Source: Bifidobacterium minimum | GTDB lineage: Bacteria > Actinomycetota > Actinomycetes > Actinomycetales > Bifidobacteriaceae | Length of the DNA stretch: 64,000 nucleotides | NCBI RefSeq assembly: GCF_000741645.1 | Contig: NZ_JGZD01000001.1 | Span: forward strand, 62,001-126,000 | Direction of reading: 5' to 3' | In this document: positions 11,775 through 20,971 of the stretch, in pieces | How positions within the stretch are numbered: position 1 is the stretch's first letter | How the letters are laid out: every line of letters starts with the position of its first letter | The notes under the pieces: generated by a model | The model's database searches: none | What the model saw: only the letters and a program-made list of their open reading frames with translations | What the model was told of the DNA's origin: nothing | Position numbers and translations under genes: made by a program

Positions 11775-13178
11775 TCAGCGGAATCCCTCCTCGTTCTTGT
11801 ATGAACCCGAGCGTCTATAGGTGATCAGCGAGATCACGGCCAAGACGATGAAGGTCATGATGCCGATGACGGCGCCGAGGTTATAGTTGGATTTGTCGAC
11901 CGTGAGCTTGTACAGCCAGGTGATCAGAAGATCGGTCTTTCCTGCGGACGCGCCCACCGGGGTCGGATCCCCGCCGGACAGCAGGTAGATCACGTTGAAG
12001 TTGTTAACGTTCGCGGTGAAGGTCGTAATCAGGTATGGCGTCATGACGAAGAAGATGTACGGCATCGTCACGTTGACGAAGCGCTGCCACCAATTCGCGC
12101 CGTCCAGCTCCGCCGCCTCGTACAGGTCAGCGGGGACGTTCTGCAGAATACCGGTGATCTGCATGATGGTGTAGGGGATGCCGATCCACAGGTTGATGAC
12201 GATGACCGTGACTCTCGCCCATGTGGCGTTGGTCAGCCAGGGGAGTCCCTGATCGATGATTCCCGCATTGAGCAGAAGACGGTTGATGGCGCCTGTGGGC
12301 TGCAGCATCGTACGCATGACGAGCAGCGAGACGAACTGCGGAACCGCGATGGACATCGAGAAGCATGCGCGCCAGAAGGCTTTTCCATGCGTGGTTTTGC
12401 GGTTGATGATCATCGCCATGAACATGCCGAAGAAGAAGTTGAGGAACGTCGCGAAGAACGCCCATACCAGAGTCCAGACCAGCACGGAAAGGAACAGCTG
12501 GGCGTTGACGTCGCCGCTGCTGCCGAAAACCGTTTTGAAGTTCTGCAGGCCGACCCAGTCGAAGAGCACGACGTGGTTCTTGTCGTAGCTGGTGAAGGCC
12601 ATGGAGATCATGAAGACCAGCGGGAGGATGGTGAAGGCGACGATCCCGAGCGTCGGGAGGAACATCAGTGAGATGTGGGCTCTGGAGTCGGCCAGCGCGT
12701 GCAGATCCTGGCGGAACGTCGTGGGGCGTTCCCCGTTGCTGAGGGCCACCTGAGCCTTGTATGCGCTTTTGACGGATGCGACGGCGATGAGGACGAAAAG
12801 CGCGATGACAAAAAGCGCCATGACCCCGTACAGAAGGATCTGGACGGAGTTGTCTCCCGCCTTGTATGTCCAGAAGCCATCGGCGTCCTGGACCTTGGTC
12901 TGGGCGACGGTTCCCAAGGTGTGGAGCTTGCCCAGATACGGCCACAGGGACACGAAGAAGTAGGCGATGACGCCTGCTTCGAGGGCGAGAAGGATGAGGC
13001 CTTTGATGAACTGTTTGCGGATGATGTTGCCCAGCCCGAAGACGATGAGGGAGAGACGCGTGATGATGTCTCCGTTGCGAAGGGCCGTTCCCGCCGAATA
13101 TGGTGACGGTGTCAGTCCGCCGGAGGTCTTCCCGTGCTTTCGAGCCTGATGCGAAGCCGCCCTTGTCGCGGTTGTCAT
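11775..13178 (-). CDS. malF: maltodextrin-type ABC transporter permease (MalF family)
   Basis: 467 residues. After a cytoplasmic N-terminus there are hydrophobic helices including GLILLALEAGVIAYFFVSLWPY and a second near 100-120, then the core permease fold. The EAA motif is YEAAELDGANWWQRFVNVTMP. The extended N-terminal part with extra helices is characteristic of MalF-like subunits. The start at 13178 follows GGAAAGG. It is co-transcribed with malG (1-2 base overlap) and lies downstream of malE, separated by a strong stem-loop. Confidence 0.9.
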   Translation of the reverse strand: MTTATRAASHQARKHGKTSGGLTPSPYSAGTALRNGDIITRLSLIVFGLGNIIRKQFIKGLILLALEAGVIAYFFVSLWPYLGKLHTLGTVAQTKVQDADGFWTYKAGDNSVQILLYGVMALFVIALFVLIAVASVKSAYKAQVALSNGERPTTFRQDLHALADSRAHISLMFLPTLGIVAFTILPLVFMISMAFTSYDKNHVVLFDWVGLQNFKTVFGSSGDVNAQLFLSVLVWTLVWAFFATFLNFFFGMFMAMIINRKTTHGKAFWRACFSMSIAVPQFVSLLVMRTMLQPTGAINRLLLNAGIIDQGLPWLTNATWARVTVIVINLWIGIPYTIMQITGILQNVPADLYEAAELDGANWWQRFVNVTMPYIFFVMTPYLITTFTANVNNFNVIYLLSGGDPTPVGASAGKTDLLITWLYKLTVDKSNYNLGAVIGIMTFIVLAVISLITYRRSGSYKNEEGFR

Positions 13179-13218
13179 GGCGTATGACCTTTCCGAGGTG
13201 TGGATGGATGGAGGCTGA

Positions 13219-13274
13219 AAGGAAGGGCGCCGCTTCCCGTGCTTGATGGGCAACGGGCGACGGCGCCCTTCCTT
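13219..13274 (-). other. malE-malF intercistronic stem-loop
   Basis: A 14-bp perfect outer stem, AAGGAAGGGCGCCG (13219-13232) with CGGCGCCCTTCCTT (13261-13274), encloses an inner CCCGT/ACGGG stem. It follows the malE stop by 16 bases. It could act as a partial terminator or as an RNase block that raises malE mRNA above the permease mRNA. Confidence 0.75.
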
Positions 13275-13290
13275 GGGCTTAATGGCTCAA

Positions 13291-14532
13291 TTACTTATTG
13301 TAGGAGGACTGCCATGCGGCGGTCTTCGCCGCGGCGTTCTCGGCGGTGACCTGCTTGTTGGCAATCGCCTTGCCGAAGGTGGCGCAGGGATCCCAGAAGT
13401 TGGCCATGTCCGCAACCGTGGACTGCAGGGTGGAGGTGTTCGCGATGGTGTCCATCTGCGCGACAGCGGCGGGATCGTCGGTGACCGAGCTGGCCAGGGA
13501 CTTGTCGGTCGGAACGATGGAGCGCATCTCGAAGTGGGCCTTCTGCGCCTCGGTGGATCCGAGGAACGCCGCGAACTGGGCCGCGGCCTTCGGGCTCTTG
13601 GCGTTGGGGTTGTAGGCGGCGGCCTTGGAGCCGGAGAACGCCTTCATCTGGTAGCTGTTGCCATCCTCGGTCGTGAACTCCGGGAGCTGTGCGGCGCCGT
13701 AGTTGTCGCCGAGCGCCTTCTTGACATCGGCGGCGTTCCAGGTTCCCGAGAAGAGGACGTCGGCTGTGCCGTTCTGCAGCGCGGCAAGTCCCGCGCCGTT
13801 GTCGTCATCGGCGACGAAGTTCGAGTTGTTCACCATGCTGACAAGGAACTTCGTGACCTCGGTGGCGTTGTCGCCAAGCTTGATTCCGGCGGAGTCGTCG
13901 GTCCCGTTCTTGCCGAAGATGGTGGCGCCCGCTCCGACGTAGAACGCGGGGAGGTACCAGGAGTTGCTCACGTTGAAGGAGACCTTGCCCTTCGTGAGCA
14001 TGGTGTTCAGCGACTTGATGTCCTTGGACGAGAACTTGGACTTGTTATAGTACATGAACCATGTGTTGCCGGTGTAGGGAACGCCGTACAGGTTGCCGTC
14101 GGTGCCGGTGACGGAGGTCACCATGGACTTGTCGTTCTGCTTTTTGACCTGCTTGACGGCATCGGTGCTGAGCTGTCCGATGGCCTTCGCGTCGATAAGA
14201 GTTCCCAGCTGGTCGTTGGCGAACATATAGACGTCCGCGGCGGCGGTGGGGTCCTGCTTGACGGTGGTGGCGGCGTCGCCCTCGGCGACGACGGAGTTCT
14301 TCCACGTCAGAGTGTACTCAGGGTGGGCCTTCGCGAACGCGGCCTCCATCTTGGGCAGCCATGAATTGGAATCGGTCTGATCCTCCTGCGGCCCCCACAC
14401 CGTAAGAGTGACGTTGGTCTTCTTCGTTGTGGTGCTGGCCGTGCCGCTTCCTGATCCGGAGCCGCATGCGGCGACGCCGAGCAGCAACGCCAAGGCGGTC
14501 CCCGCGCCCAGGATCTTCTTCATGTTTGTCAT
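13291..14532 (-). CDS. malE: maltodextrin-type solute-binding lipoprotein (MalE family)
   Basis: 413 residues. A lipoprotein signal peptide ends in LLGVAAC with the lipid-bearing Cys at 23, followed by a serine/glycine/threonine linker. The mature part has the cluster-B binding-protein motifs VTLTVWGPQEDQ near the start, GNLYGVPYTGNTWFMYYNKS in the middle and AFSGSKAAAYNPNAKSPKAA near the end, as in maltose/maltodextrin receptors. GAGGAGGT precedes the start by about 5 bases. It is first gene of the minus-strand operon malE-malF-malG and is divergent from the GH13 glucosidase gene. Confidence 0.92.
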   Translation of the reverse strand: MTNMKKILGAGTALALLLGVAACGSGSGSGTASTTTKKTNVTLTVWGPQEDQTDSNSWLPKMEAAFAKAHPEYTLTWKNSVVAEGDAATTVKQDPTAAADVYMFANDQLGTLIDAKAIGQLSTDAVKQVKKQNDKSMVTSVTGTDGNLYGVPYTGNTWFMYYNKSKFSSKDIKSLNTMLTKGKVSFNVSNSWYLPAFYVGAGATIFGKNGTDDSAGIKLGDNATEVTKFLVSMVNNSNFVADDDNGAGLAALQNGTADVLFSGTWNAADVKKALGDNYGAAQLPEFTTEDGNSYQMKAFSGSKAAAYNPNAKSPKAAAQFAAFLGSTEAQKAHFEMRSIVPTDKSLASSVTDDPAAVAQMDTIANTSTLQSTVADMANFWDPCATFGKAIANKQVTAENAAAKTAAWQSSYNK

Positions 14533-14666
14533 CCTTGACCTCCTCTAACTGCGCCTCGCCTCGTCGGTGAAGCGACTGTTCTCTCTATGGGGAGCGAAGG
14601 CTGCGTGCGTCGGCAGGTCGCCGATTCCCGTACCCATCCATGGCGTGGATGATGCCCGCACACCCC

Positions 14667-14707
14667 TGAACAACGTTCAGTATATACATGAAATGCATAC
14701 GTTTGCA
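14667..14707. promoter_or_regulatory. LacI-type operator in the malE / glucosidase divergent promoter
   Basis: TGCATACGTTTGCA (14694-14707) matches 13 of 14 positions of the ideal palindrome TGCAAACGTTTGCA. A second inverted repeat, TGAAC-aac-GTTCA, lies at 14667-14679. The 294-base gap between the genes holds no ORF of its own. The neighbouring LacI genes at 17953 and 20972 are candidate regulators. Confidence 0.7.
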
Positions 14708-14826
14708 AAATGACTCTCCGGGGGTTTCGACGTCACCCCCATCCATGCGTAAGCACATGCTGATACCCTAGCTCGTGCCGATGGCCGCATGCCGCCCATC
14801 GGACGAAATGGAAAGGATGGATACCC

Positions 14827-16425
14827 ATGGCCGTTGTTCCTCGTCCCGCGTGGTTGGATTCCGCTGTGTTCTATGAGATATACCCCCAGACTTTCTACGA
14901 TTCCAACGGTGATGGGATCGGCGACATCCAGGGGATCATCGAGAGGCTGGACTACGTCCGTGACCTTGGATGCACCGCGTTGTGGATCAACCCGTGCTTT
15001 GACTCCCCCTTCAAGGATGCCGGCTACGACGTCCGCGATTATCTCGCCGTGGCTCCACGCTATGGCACGAACGAGGATCTTGTGAGGCTGTTCGACGAGG
15101 CTCACGGAAGGGGCATGCACGTCCTTCTCGATCTGGTCCCGGGGCATACCAGCGAGGAGCATCCGTGGTTCCGGCGTAGCCAGCAGGCGAAGCGCAACGA
15201 GTACAGCGATCGCTACATATGGACGTCCAATGCTTTCGAAGGCTATTCCATGCCGTTCATCGGAGGGGAGAGCGAACGGGACGCCACGTATATCCTGAAT
15301 TTCTTCAAATGCCAGCCGGCGTTGAACTACGGGTTCGCCTCGCGTGATAGGGATTGGCAGAGTTCCACGGATTCGCGTGCCGCCAAGGGAACGCGCGACG
15401 CGATGGTCGAGGTCATGCGCTTCTGGCTTCGGAAGGGATGCGACGGATTCCGTGTGGATATGGCGAATTCCCTTGTCAAGAACGATGGAGACGACAAGCC
15501 GGAGACCATCCGCGCCTGGCAGGAGATGCTGGGGACGGTGAAGGCGGAATTCCCCGATTCGGCCTTCGCATCCGAATGGGGAACCCCCGAGCAGGCGTTG
15601 GCGGCGGGATTCGACATGGACTTCTACCTCGACTGGAGATGGAACGGCGTGCCCAATGGCTATAACCTCCTGGCACGCAACGTCGATGGGCCATTGAACA
15701 TCGCGGAAGACCGCAGCTACTTCTCGGCTCATGGAGGGTCGAGCATCCGTCCGTTCCTGGACCAGTATCTCCCTCAGTACGAGAAGACCCATGAGCAGGG
15801 GTCGTTCTGCTTCATCACCTGCAACCATGACACCCCCCGAATGGCTCCACGGTTGACCGACCGCGAGCGCCGCGTGGGATACGGCATGCTTCTGACGATG
15901 CCCGGAGTCCCCTTCCTCTATTACGGCGATGAGATCGGCATGCGGTATCGGGAGGTCCCGACGGTCGAGGGCGGCTATGCCCGCACCGGAAGCCGCACCC
16001 CGATGCAATGGAACGCGGAGCCGAACGCCGGCTTCTCGACGGCGGACAAGGACTCGCTGTACCTTCCGGTCGATCCTTCTCCCGATGCGCCCACGGTGGA
16101 GGGCCAGTTGGCGGATGACGGCTCCATGGTTCATTGGATCATGGATCTTCTGCGGCTGCGCTCGGAGCATGCGGCTTTGAGATCGAACGCGGGTTTCTCC
16201 CCCGTCGCGGCTCCCGGTGACGGTCGTCTTTTCGCCTATGGGCGTGATTCGCGCAATGGTGACGAGCATCTGCTGGTCGCGCTCAATCCCGGTCTGGATG
16301 AGGAGTCGTTCGAACTTCCCGGGCATGCGGAGGCGCCCCGCGCTCTTCTTTCGGAGGGGACGGTGGACGTCGGGTCCGGCCGGGTGCGCATGGGTGCCCA
16401 GAGCTTCGCGGTGATTGCTCTATGA
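14827..16425 (+). CDS. GH13 alpha-glucosidase / trehalose-synthase-like glycosidase
   Basis: A 532-residue intracellular GH13 enzyme. The barrel starts with WLDSAVFYEIYPQTFYDSNG. Conserved regions are DLVPGHTSEEHPWF, nucleophile Asp in GFRVDMANS, catalytic Glu in AFASEWGTP and the third Asp in CNHDTPR. The C-terminal beta domain ends at FAVIAL. In this family members release glucose from short malto-oligosaccharides or isomerise them; the precise activity is not decided by sequence. AAGGATGG lies 7 bases before the ATG. It is divergent from malE and shares the operator at 14694. The next gene overlaps by 4 bases. Confidence 0.88.
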   Translation: MAVVPRPAWLDSAVFYEIYPQTFYDSNGDGIGDIQGIIERLDYVRDLGCTALWINPCFDSPFKDAGYDVRDYLAVAPRYGTNEDLVRLFDEAHGRGMHVLLDLVPGHTSEEHPWFRRSQQAKRNEYSDRYIWTSNAFEGYSMPFIGGESERDATYILNFFKCQPALNYGFASRDRDWQSSTDSRAAKGTRDAMVEVMRFWLRKGCDGFRVDMANSLVKNDGDDKPETIRAWQEMLGTVKAEFPDSAFASEWGTPEQALAAGFDMDFYLDWRWNGVPNGYNLLARNVDGPLNIAEDRSYFSAHGGSSIRPFLDQYLPQYEKTHEQGSFCFITCNHDTPRMAPRLTDRERRVGYGMLLTMPGVPFLYYGDEIGMRYREVPTVEGGYARTGSRTPMQWNAEPNAGFSTADKDSLYLPVDPSPDAPTVEGQLADDGSMVHWIMDLLRLRSEHAALRSNAGFSPVAAPGDGRLFAYGRDSRNGDEHLLVALNPGLDEESFELPGHAEAPRALLSEGTVDVGSGRVRMGAQSFAVIAL

Positions 16426-17189
16426 GTGGTGCCGCGGCGCGGAGGGCCTTTGACGTCGTGTTCTTCGACCTTTACGGGACCCTGGTCGATATTCGAACGG
16501 ACGAGGAGAGTGATGCGGCGTGGATGGGCCTCGGTCGTTTCGTCCGGGATCACGGTGGCGTCGCGCACGAGGCCCAGGAGTTCCGTCGATGGTTCGTCCG
16601 ACTCCGTGACGAGCGGATCGCCGCCCTCGGCGGAGACGATCCGGCCGCCGATCGTTATGTGGAGCCGGATGTGCTGGGGGTGTACCGCGAGATCCTTTCC
16701 TCATGCGGAGCCGTGGGGGATCCGGATGAGCTGGCTCGGGGCGCGGCTTGGAGCGTCCGGCGCGCAAGCACGTCGCTGCTGCGCCTCTACCCCGGCGCTC
16801 TGGATATGCTCGCGCGGATTCGCGGCTCCGGACGTCGAGCGGTTCTGGTGAGCAACGCCCAGTCCGGATACACCCGGCCGGAACTGGCCGAGCTCGGCCT
16901 GACGTCACGGCTTGATCGGATACTGATATCCAGCGAGGAGGGTGTGCGCAAGCCCGACCCCCGTTTCTTCGGTAGGGCCCTGGAACTGGAGAGTGTGGCT
17001 CCCGAGAGGGTCGTCATGATCGGAAACGATCGGACCTCGGATATTCTTGGCGCCGCGCGATGCGGGATCGAAGGAGTCTATATGCACACGGAGATCTCTC
17101 CCGGATCCGACGACGTGGTGTGCTCCGCCGCGGCGTTGTCGGTGTCGGGAGCGGATTATCGGGCGGTCGAGCGATTCGTCCTCGGATAG
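16422..17189 (+). CDS. HAD-superfamily hydrolase
   Basis: 255 residues, start overlapping the glucosidase stop as ATGA. Motif I is DLYGTLVD with nucleophile Asp16; the usual second Asp is a Tyr, as in the DLYGT subgroup of HAD class IA proteins. Motif II Ser is in AVLVSNAQSG, motif III Lys in GVRKPDPRFF and motif IV in VVMIGNDRTSD. It is likely a small-molecule phosphatase. Translational coupling to the glycosidase suggests a role in sugar-phosphate handling, but no substrate can be assigned. Confidence 0.85.
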   Translation: MSGAAARRAFDVVFFDLYGTLVDIRTDEESDAAWMGLGRFVRDHGGVAHEAQEFRRWFVRLRDERIAALGGDDPAADRYVEPDVLGVYREILSSCGAVGDPDELARGAAWSVRRASTSLLRLYPGALDMLARIRGSGRRAVLVSNAQSGYTRPELAELGLTSRLDRILISSEEGVRKPDPRFFGRALELESVAPERVVMIGNDRTSDILGAARCGIEGVYMHTEISPGSDDVVCSAAALSVSGADYRAVERFVLG

Positions 17190-17251
17190 GTGACGGTTCC
17201 ATCGCGAGCGGTTTGTCGGGGTGCGGCGATGGGACGGCGAGAAGGTGGAAG

Positions 17252-17998
17252 ATGTCGATTAATGATCACCAGACGGCCACTCGTGGCCTGTCCTCTTTTC
17301 GGCTCAAAGTGATCGGTGACGTGCTGCTTACCGTCTCGTCCCTGGGCAGCACCGTCCTGGAGAGGGCTCTGGGAATGGACGCGGGTGCGGGTTTGGCGGG
17401 GATGACTGTTCTGGTCCTCTGCGAGATCGTATCCTGGATCGCCATCCCGATTTTCGCGTGGCTGTTGGTGCAGGGGTATGAGCATACGTCCAACGTCGGC
17501 ATGTACGCGCTTCGTCTGACGGCGCTGGCGGTCGTCAGCGAGATTCCCTATGACCTCTCCACGTCGGGCAGGATGGTGGATTGGTCGTCGCAGAATCCCG
17601 TGTTCGGTCTGGTGTTCGCCCTGCTGATGCTGATGGTGATGGACTGGGCGAAGCGCTTCTCCGGTGGCGCGCGTCGCGCCGTCATCGTGCTGGCGGCGGT
17701 GTCGGCCCTTCTGTGGGTTCTGGTGCTTCGCATAGGGGTGCGTCAGAAGATGGTGAACGTGGGGCTTCTTCTCATCGCCTTCGTTCTGGTGTTCCGGCTT
17801 CTGCGGGCACGCGAGAACACCATGATGTTCGCAGCCGGGCTGATTGGCGCGATGGCCTTTGTCTTTCCCGCCATCGGAGTGGTCGTTCTGCATTTGCGCA
17901 ACGATGAGCTGGGCTATTCCCATCCGTGGACGCGATGGGCGTTCTACGCGTTCTATCCCGTGATGATGTTGGCCTGCGTGGGTCTCGCATCGGTCTGA
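17252..17998 (+). CDS. TraX-family integral membrane protein
   Basis: 248 residues with about seven hydrophobic helices. The opening SSFRLKVIGDVLLTVSSLGS and the later SEIPYDLSTSGRMVDWSSQNPVF are TraX-like; the family was first described for pilin N-acetylation, and most chromosomal members have no known role. AAGGTGG precedes the ATG at 17252. The last 46 bases overlap the end of the convergent LacI gene. Confidence 0.75.
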   Translation: MSINDHQTATRGLSSFRLKVIGDVLLTVSSLGSTVLERALGMDAGAGLAGMTVLVLCEIVSWIAIPIFAWLLVQGYEHTSNVGMYALRLTALAVVSEIPYDLSTSGRMVDWSSQNPVFGLVFALLMLMVMDWAKRFSGGARRAVIVLAAVSALLWVLVLRIGVRQKMVNVGLLLIAFVLVFRLLRARENTMMFAAGLIGAMAFVFPAIGVVVLHLRNDELGYSHPWTRWAFYAFYPVMMLACVGLASV

Positions 17999-19029
17999 AT
18001 CGCGTCGGTCGTTTCGCGTGGGGCGTCCGATCCGCGGAGGATGAGTTCCGGGGTCACGGTCTCGTGGGCATGGTCCGGAGCGTGCCCGTTGATCAGCGAC
18101 AGGGCTTTTGACGCGGCCTTCATCCCCATGAGATAGGGATCCTGACGCATGGTGGTGAGGTTGACCGTGTCGGCGTAGGGGCTGTCGTCGAAGCCGACAA
18201 GCGAATAGTCCCGGGGGCATGTGTGTCCGCGTCCGGCGAGCTTGATCATGAGCGGGATGGCCATCATATCGATCTGGCAGCAGATGCCGTCGGGGAAGTC
18301 TTCCAGCGTCAGCAGGGCCTCGAGCGCGCTGTCCGCGAAGGCCTTCCCTCGCGGGACGCTGACTATCCTCCAGTCGAGGTCCCGCGTCGTCGCCGCCTCC
18401 CGGCAGGCGCGGACGAATCCCGTGGTGCGTGCATCGATGCTGGAATTGATCGACGTCACGGGGTCCGAACATGCGTAGGCCAGATTATGCCGTCCGAGCT
18501 CGATGAGATGACGGGTGGCGACGTACATGCCCTGTTCGTCGTCGATGCTGATCGAGGCGTCGGAGTTGGCGGTGGTCGGGGTGTTGATTCCGACGATGGG
18601 AACGTGGATCCGCCGTAGCCGTTTGGCCTCGTGCGGGTCCACGGCGAACGAGGCCACGAACACGGCGTCGACGTTGCAACGTACGGGGAGGGTGGTGAAG
18701 AAGTCGCTGCGGTTCTTCGCGGTGTCGATGTGTTCGAAGAGGTCCACGTCGTATCCCGCCTTGTGCATGACGCTGTCGATGCCGGCGAAGACCTGGGTGT
18801 TGAACCAGCTGGTGATCTCCTCGTTCATCAGCAGGGCCACCCGGTATGTCTGTCCGGATTTGAGCGCCGTGGCCGATCGTGAGATGTTGAAGTCAAGGGA
18901 GTCGGCGGTTTTCAGTATCTTGCGGCGGGTCTTCTCCGAAACGAGATCGGGCCGGGTGAAGGCACGCGAGACGGTGGATATGGATACTCCCGATGCCTTG
19001 GCAACGTCTCGGATGCCGGTCTTCTTCAT
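17953..19029 (-). CDS. LacI-family regulator, paralogue A
   Basis: 358 residues. The HTH reads IRDVAKASGVSISTVSRAF, then the hinge and a sugar-binding-like domain with SLVGFDDSPYADTVNLTTMR. It is clearly paralogous to the protein at 20972: both have NISRSATALKSG-type and RVALLM segments, DFFtxLPVR, and VPIVGIN. GAGGAG lies 10 bases before the ATG. It is divergent from the solute-binding lipoprotein gene at 19426, whose expression it probably controls through the two operator-like sites in the gap. The 3' end overlaps the TraX gene. Confidence 0.9.
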   Translation of the reverse strand: MKKTGIRDVAKASGVSISTVSRAFTRPDLVSEKTRRKILKTADSLDFNISRSATALKSGQTYRVALLMNEEITSWFNTQVFAGIDSVMHKAGYDVDLFEHIDTAKNRSDFFTTLPVRCNVDAVFVASFAVDPHEAKRLRRIHVPIVGINTPTTANSDASISIDDEQGMYVATRHLIELGRHNLAYACSDPVTSINSSIDARTTGFVRACREAATTRDLDWRIVSVPRGKAFADSALEALLTLEDFPDGICCQIDMMAIPLMIKLAGRGHTCPRDYSLVGFDDSPYADTVNLTTMRQDPYLMGMKAASKALSLINGHAPDHAHETVTPELILRGSDAPRETTDAIQTDARPTQANIITG

Positions 19030-19425
19030 ACTATGGTGCTCCTCAGTGAACTGCTGCCAGGATCCTGCGACGGATGAAGGCTCCGCTTCTATAGAAACAT
19101 GCTGCACACGTTGTCAAACCCAACCGTGTGTTCTTTCCGCGAACAGCATGTCGGTCGCCGGTCGTTTCATCGGCGTGCGCCGGGGTCGTCGACGCTGATC
19201 GGGCTTGGGGAAGTGCAATGCCGCCACGAGTCCGAATGGTGGAGCTGCGGCGGACCTCCCGTGATGCTCGGCCACCGTGCTGACCTGTGCCATCGTTTGC
19301 AAAATCGACGATCAAGGAGCATAATAATCATGTTGGGTTCGGTGAGGCCGCGAGGATATTGACCGCACGCATGTTGAAGAATCCGACCTTATGGAAGAGA
19401 CCTCGTGGAAGAGAAAGGTTCAACG
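19030..19425. promoter_or_regulatory. divergent promoter region with two LacI-type operators
   Basis: Within this 396-base gap TGCACACGTTGTCA (19103-19116, 11/14 to TGCAAACGTTTGCA) lies near the lacI start and TGCCATCGTTTGCA (19288-19301, 11/14) lies nearer the binding-protein gene. The spacing of 185 bases would allow DNA looping. No gene is seen between them. Confidence 0.6.
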
Positions 19426-20757
19426 ATGAATCGCAGAGTAAAGTCAGCCATTGCCATGGTAGCCGTTGCTGCCATGTCCGTTGGCGCGTTGGCGGCCTGT
19501 GGGTCCTCGAGTGACTCCAGCGATGGCAAGGGGAAGGTGTACTACCTGAACTTCAAGCCGGAAGTCGCCAATGATTGGAAGAAGCTGGCGACGGCGTACA
19601 CCAAGAAGACCGGTGTCAAGGTCACCGTCGAGACGGCGGCTTCGGACACGTATGAGCAGCAGCTCAAGAGTGAGATGGCCAAATCGAACGCGCCCACCCT
19701 GTTCCAGGTGAACGGTCCCGTCGGGTACGCGAACTGGAAGGACTACACCGCCGATCTTTCCGGAACCGACATCTACAAGGAGCTTCAGAACCAGAGCGTC
19801 GCCCTCAAGGATGGCGACAAGGTCGTCGGGGTTCCGTATGTCATGGAGACCTACGGACTGATCTACAACAAGGATCTTCTGAACAAGTACTTCAAGCTCT
19901 CCGGAGCGAAGGCGACTTCCGTGGACGAGATCAACTCCTTCGCAAAGCTCAAGGCCGTCGCCAACGACATCCAGTCGCGCGAGAGCGAGCTTGGCGTCAA
20001 GGGAGCCTTCACGTCCGCCGGCTTCGACTCAAGCTCCGACTGGCGCTTCAAGACGCACCTCGCCAATCTTCCTCTCTACTATGAGTTCAAGGAAGACAAC
20101 ATCACGAAGCAGCCGGCCACGATCAAGGGGACGTACCTTCCTGAGTACAAGCAGATCTTTGACTTGTATCTTAAGGACTCCACAACCGATCCCAAGCAGC
20201 TGAGCTCAAAGACCGGAGACGACGCCACGTCGGAGTTCGCTTTGGGGCAGGCCGTGTTCTATCAGAACGGAACCTGGGCTTGGAGCGATCTGCAGAAGGC
20301 CGGGATGAAGGCCGATCAGGTCGGCATGATGCCGATCTATATCGGTGGGCCCGACGAGGAGAACGAAGGGCTCGCGACCGGGTCTGAGAACTACTGGTGC
20401 GTGAACTCGAAGGCTTCGGAGGCCGACCAGAAGGCCACGGAGGCCTTCCTCAAGTGGGTTATCACCTCGAAGACGGGGAAGGATATGCTGAGCCAGACCA
20501 TGGGCTTCACCACTCCCTTCAAGACCTTCAGCGATGAGAAGAGCGACAATCCTCTCACCGAGGCCGCCGTCGCGGACCAGAAGTCCGGCAAGACCCAGGT
20601 CAGCTGGAACTTCACCATGATGCCGTCCGAGCAGTGGAAGAACAATCTGGGGAACGCTCTTCTTGAATACGCTCAGGGCACCGGCGACTGGAGCGCCGTC
20701 AAGAAGGCCTTCGTCGATGGCTGGGCAACGGAGTACAGCGCCGCTCACCAGTCGTGA
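19426..20757 (+). CDS. carbohydrate ABC transporter solute-binding lipoprotein
   Basis: 443 residues. Signal peptide with lipobox ALAACGSSS, Cys25. The mature part is a cluster-B sugar receptor: VYYLNFKPEVANDWKKLA, GVPYVMETYGLIYNKDLL, GQAVFYQNGTWAWSDL and SENYWCVNSKA. GAGAAAGG precedes the ATG. The ligand is unknown. It is unrelated in detail to the MalE at 13291. Its probable permease partners (22289, 23140) lie beyond an intervening LacI gene on the other strand, an unusual split arrangement. A terminator follows, so the binding protein is transcribed alone. Confidence 0.9.
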   Translation: MNRRVKSAIAMVAVAAMSVGALAACGSSSDSSDGKGKVYYLNFKPEVANDWKKLATAYTKKTGVKVTVETAASDTYEQQLKSEMAKSNAPTLFQVNGPVGYANWKDYTADLSGTDIYKELQNQSVALKDGDKVVGVPYVMETYGLIYNKDLLNKYFKLSGAKATSVDEINSFAKLKAVANDIQSRESELGVKGAFTSAGFDSSSDWRFKTHLANLPLYYEFKEDNITKQPATIKGTYLPEYKQIFDLYLKDSTTDPKQLSSKTGDDATSEFALGQAVFYQNGTWAWSDLQKAGMKADQVGMMPIYIGGPDEENEGLATGSENYWCVNSKASEADQKATEAFLKWVITSKTGKDMLSQTMGFTTPFKTFSDEKSDNPLTEAAVADQKSGKTQVSWNFTMMPSEQWKNNLGNALLEYAQGTGDWSAVKKAFVDGWATEYSAAHQS

Positions 20758-20779
20758 GGACCTCATAGTCCGATTCAGT

Positions 20780-20825
20780 CAGCCTCGGCTGCCGCGTCCA
20801 ATGACCGGTGACCGAGGCTGGTTTT
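20780..20825 (+). terminator. terminator after the binding-protein gene
   Basis: CAGCCTCGG (20780-20788) pairs with CCGAGGCTG (20812-20820) and is followed by GTTTT. It sits 23 bases after the stop codon. Confidence 0.8.
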
Positions 20826-20971
20826 GTGTGATCCACTGCCTTTGCATGATCACAGGGCGTCGATGCAGGGCGAAGAGGGACGGGTTCCGGGGTCCACCGA
20901 CGATCCATTCAAGGCATGAACGTCTTGGAACGGGGCACTCCCGACCGATCGTTTCGGATGATCGGCCCGAC

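Noticed and set aside
10654..11820. 388-residue plus-strand frame opposite malG and the pulA leader
   Set aside because: His/Asp/Glu-rich translation typical of antisense of a membrane protein; malG on the other strand is certain.
13243..14364. 373-residue plus-strand frame opposite malE
   Set aside because: Gly/Val/Leu-rich antisense of a clear binding lipoprotein.
14677..16326. 549-residue minus-strand frame opposite the GH13 glucosidase
   Set aside because: The plus strand has all four GH13 motifs; the minus frame has none.
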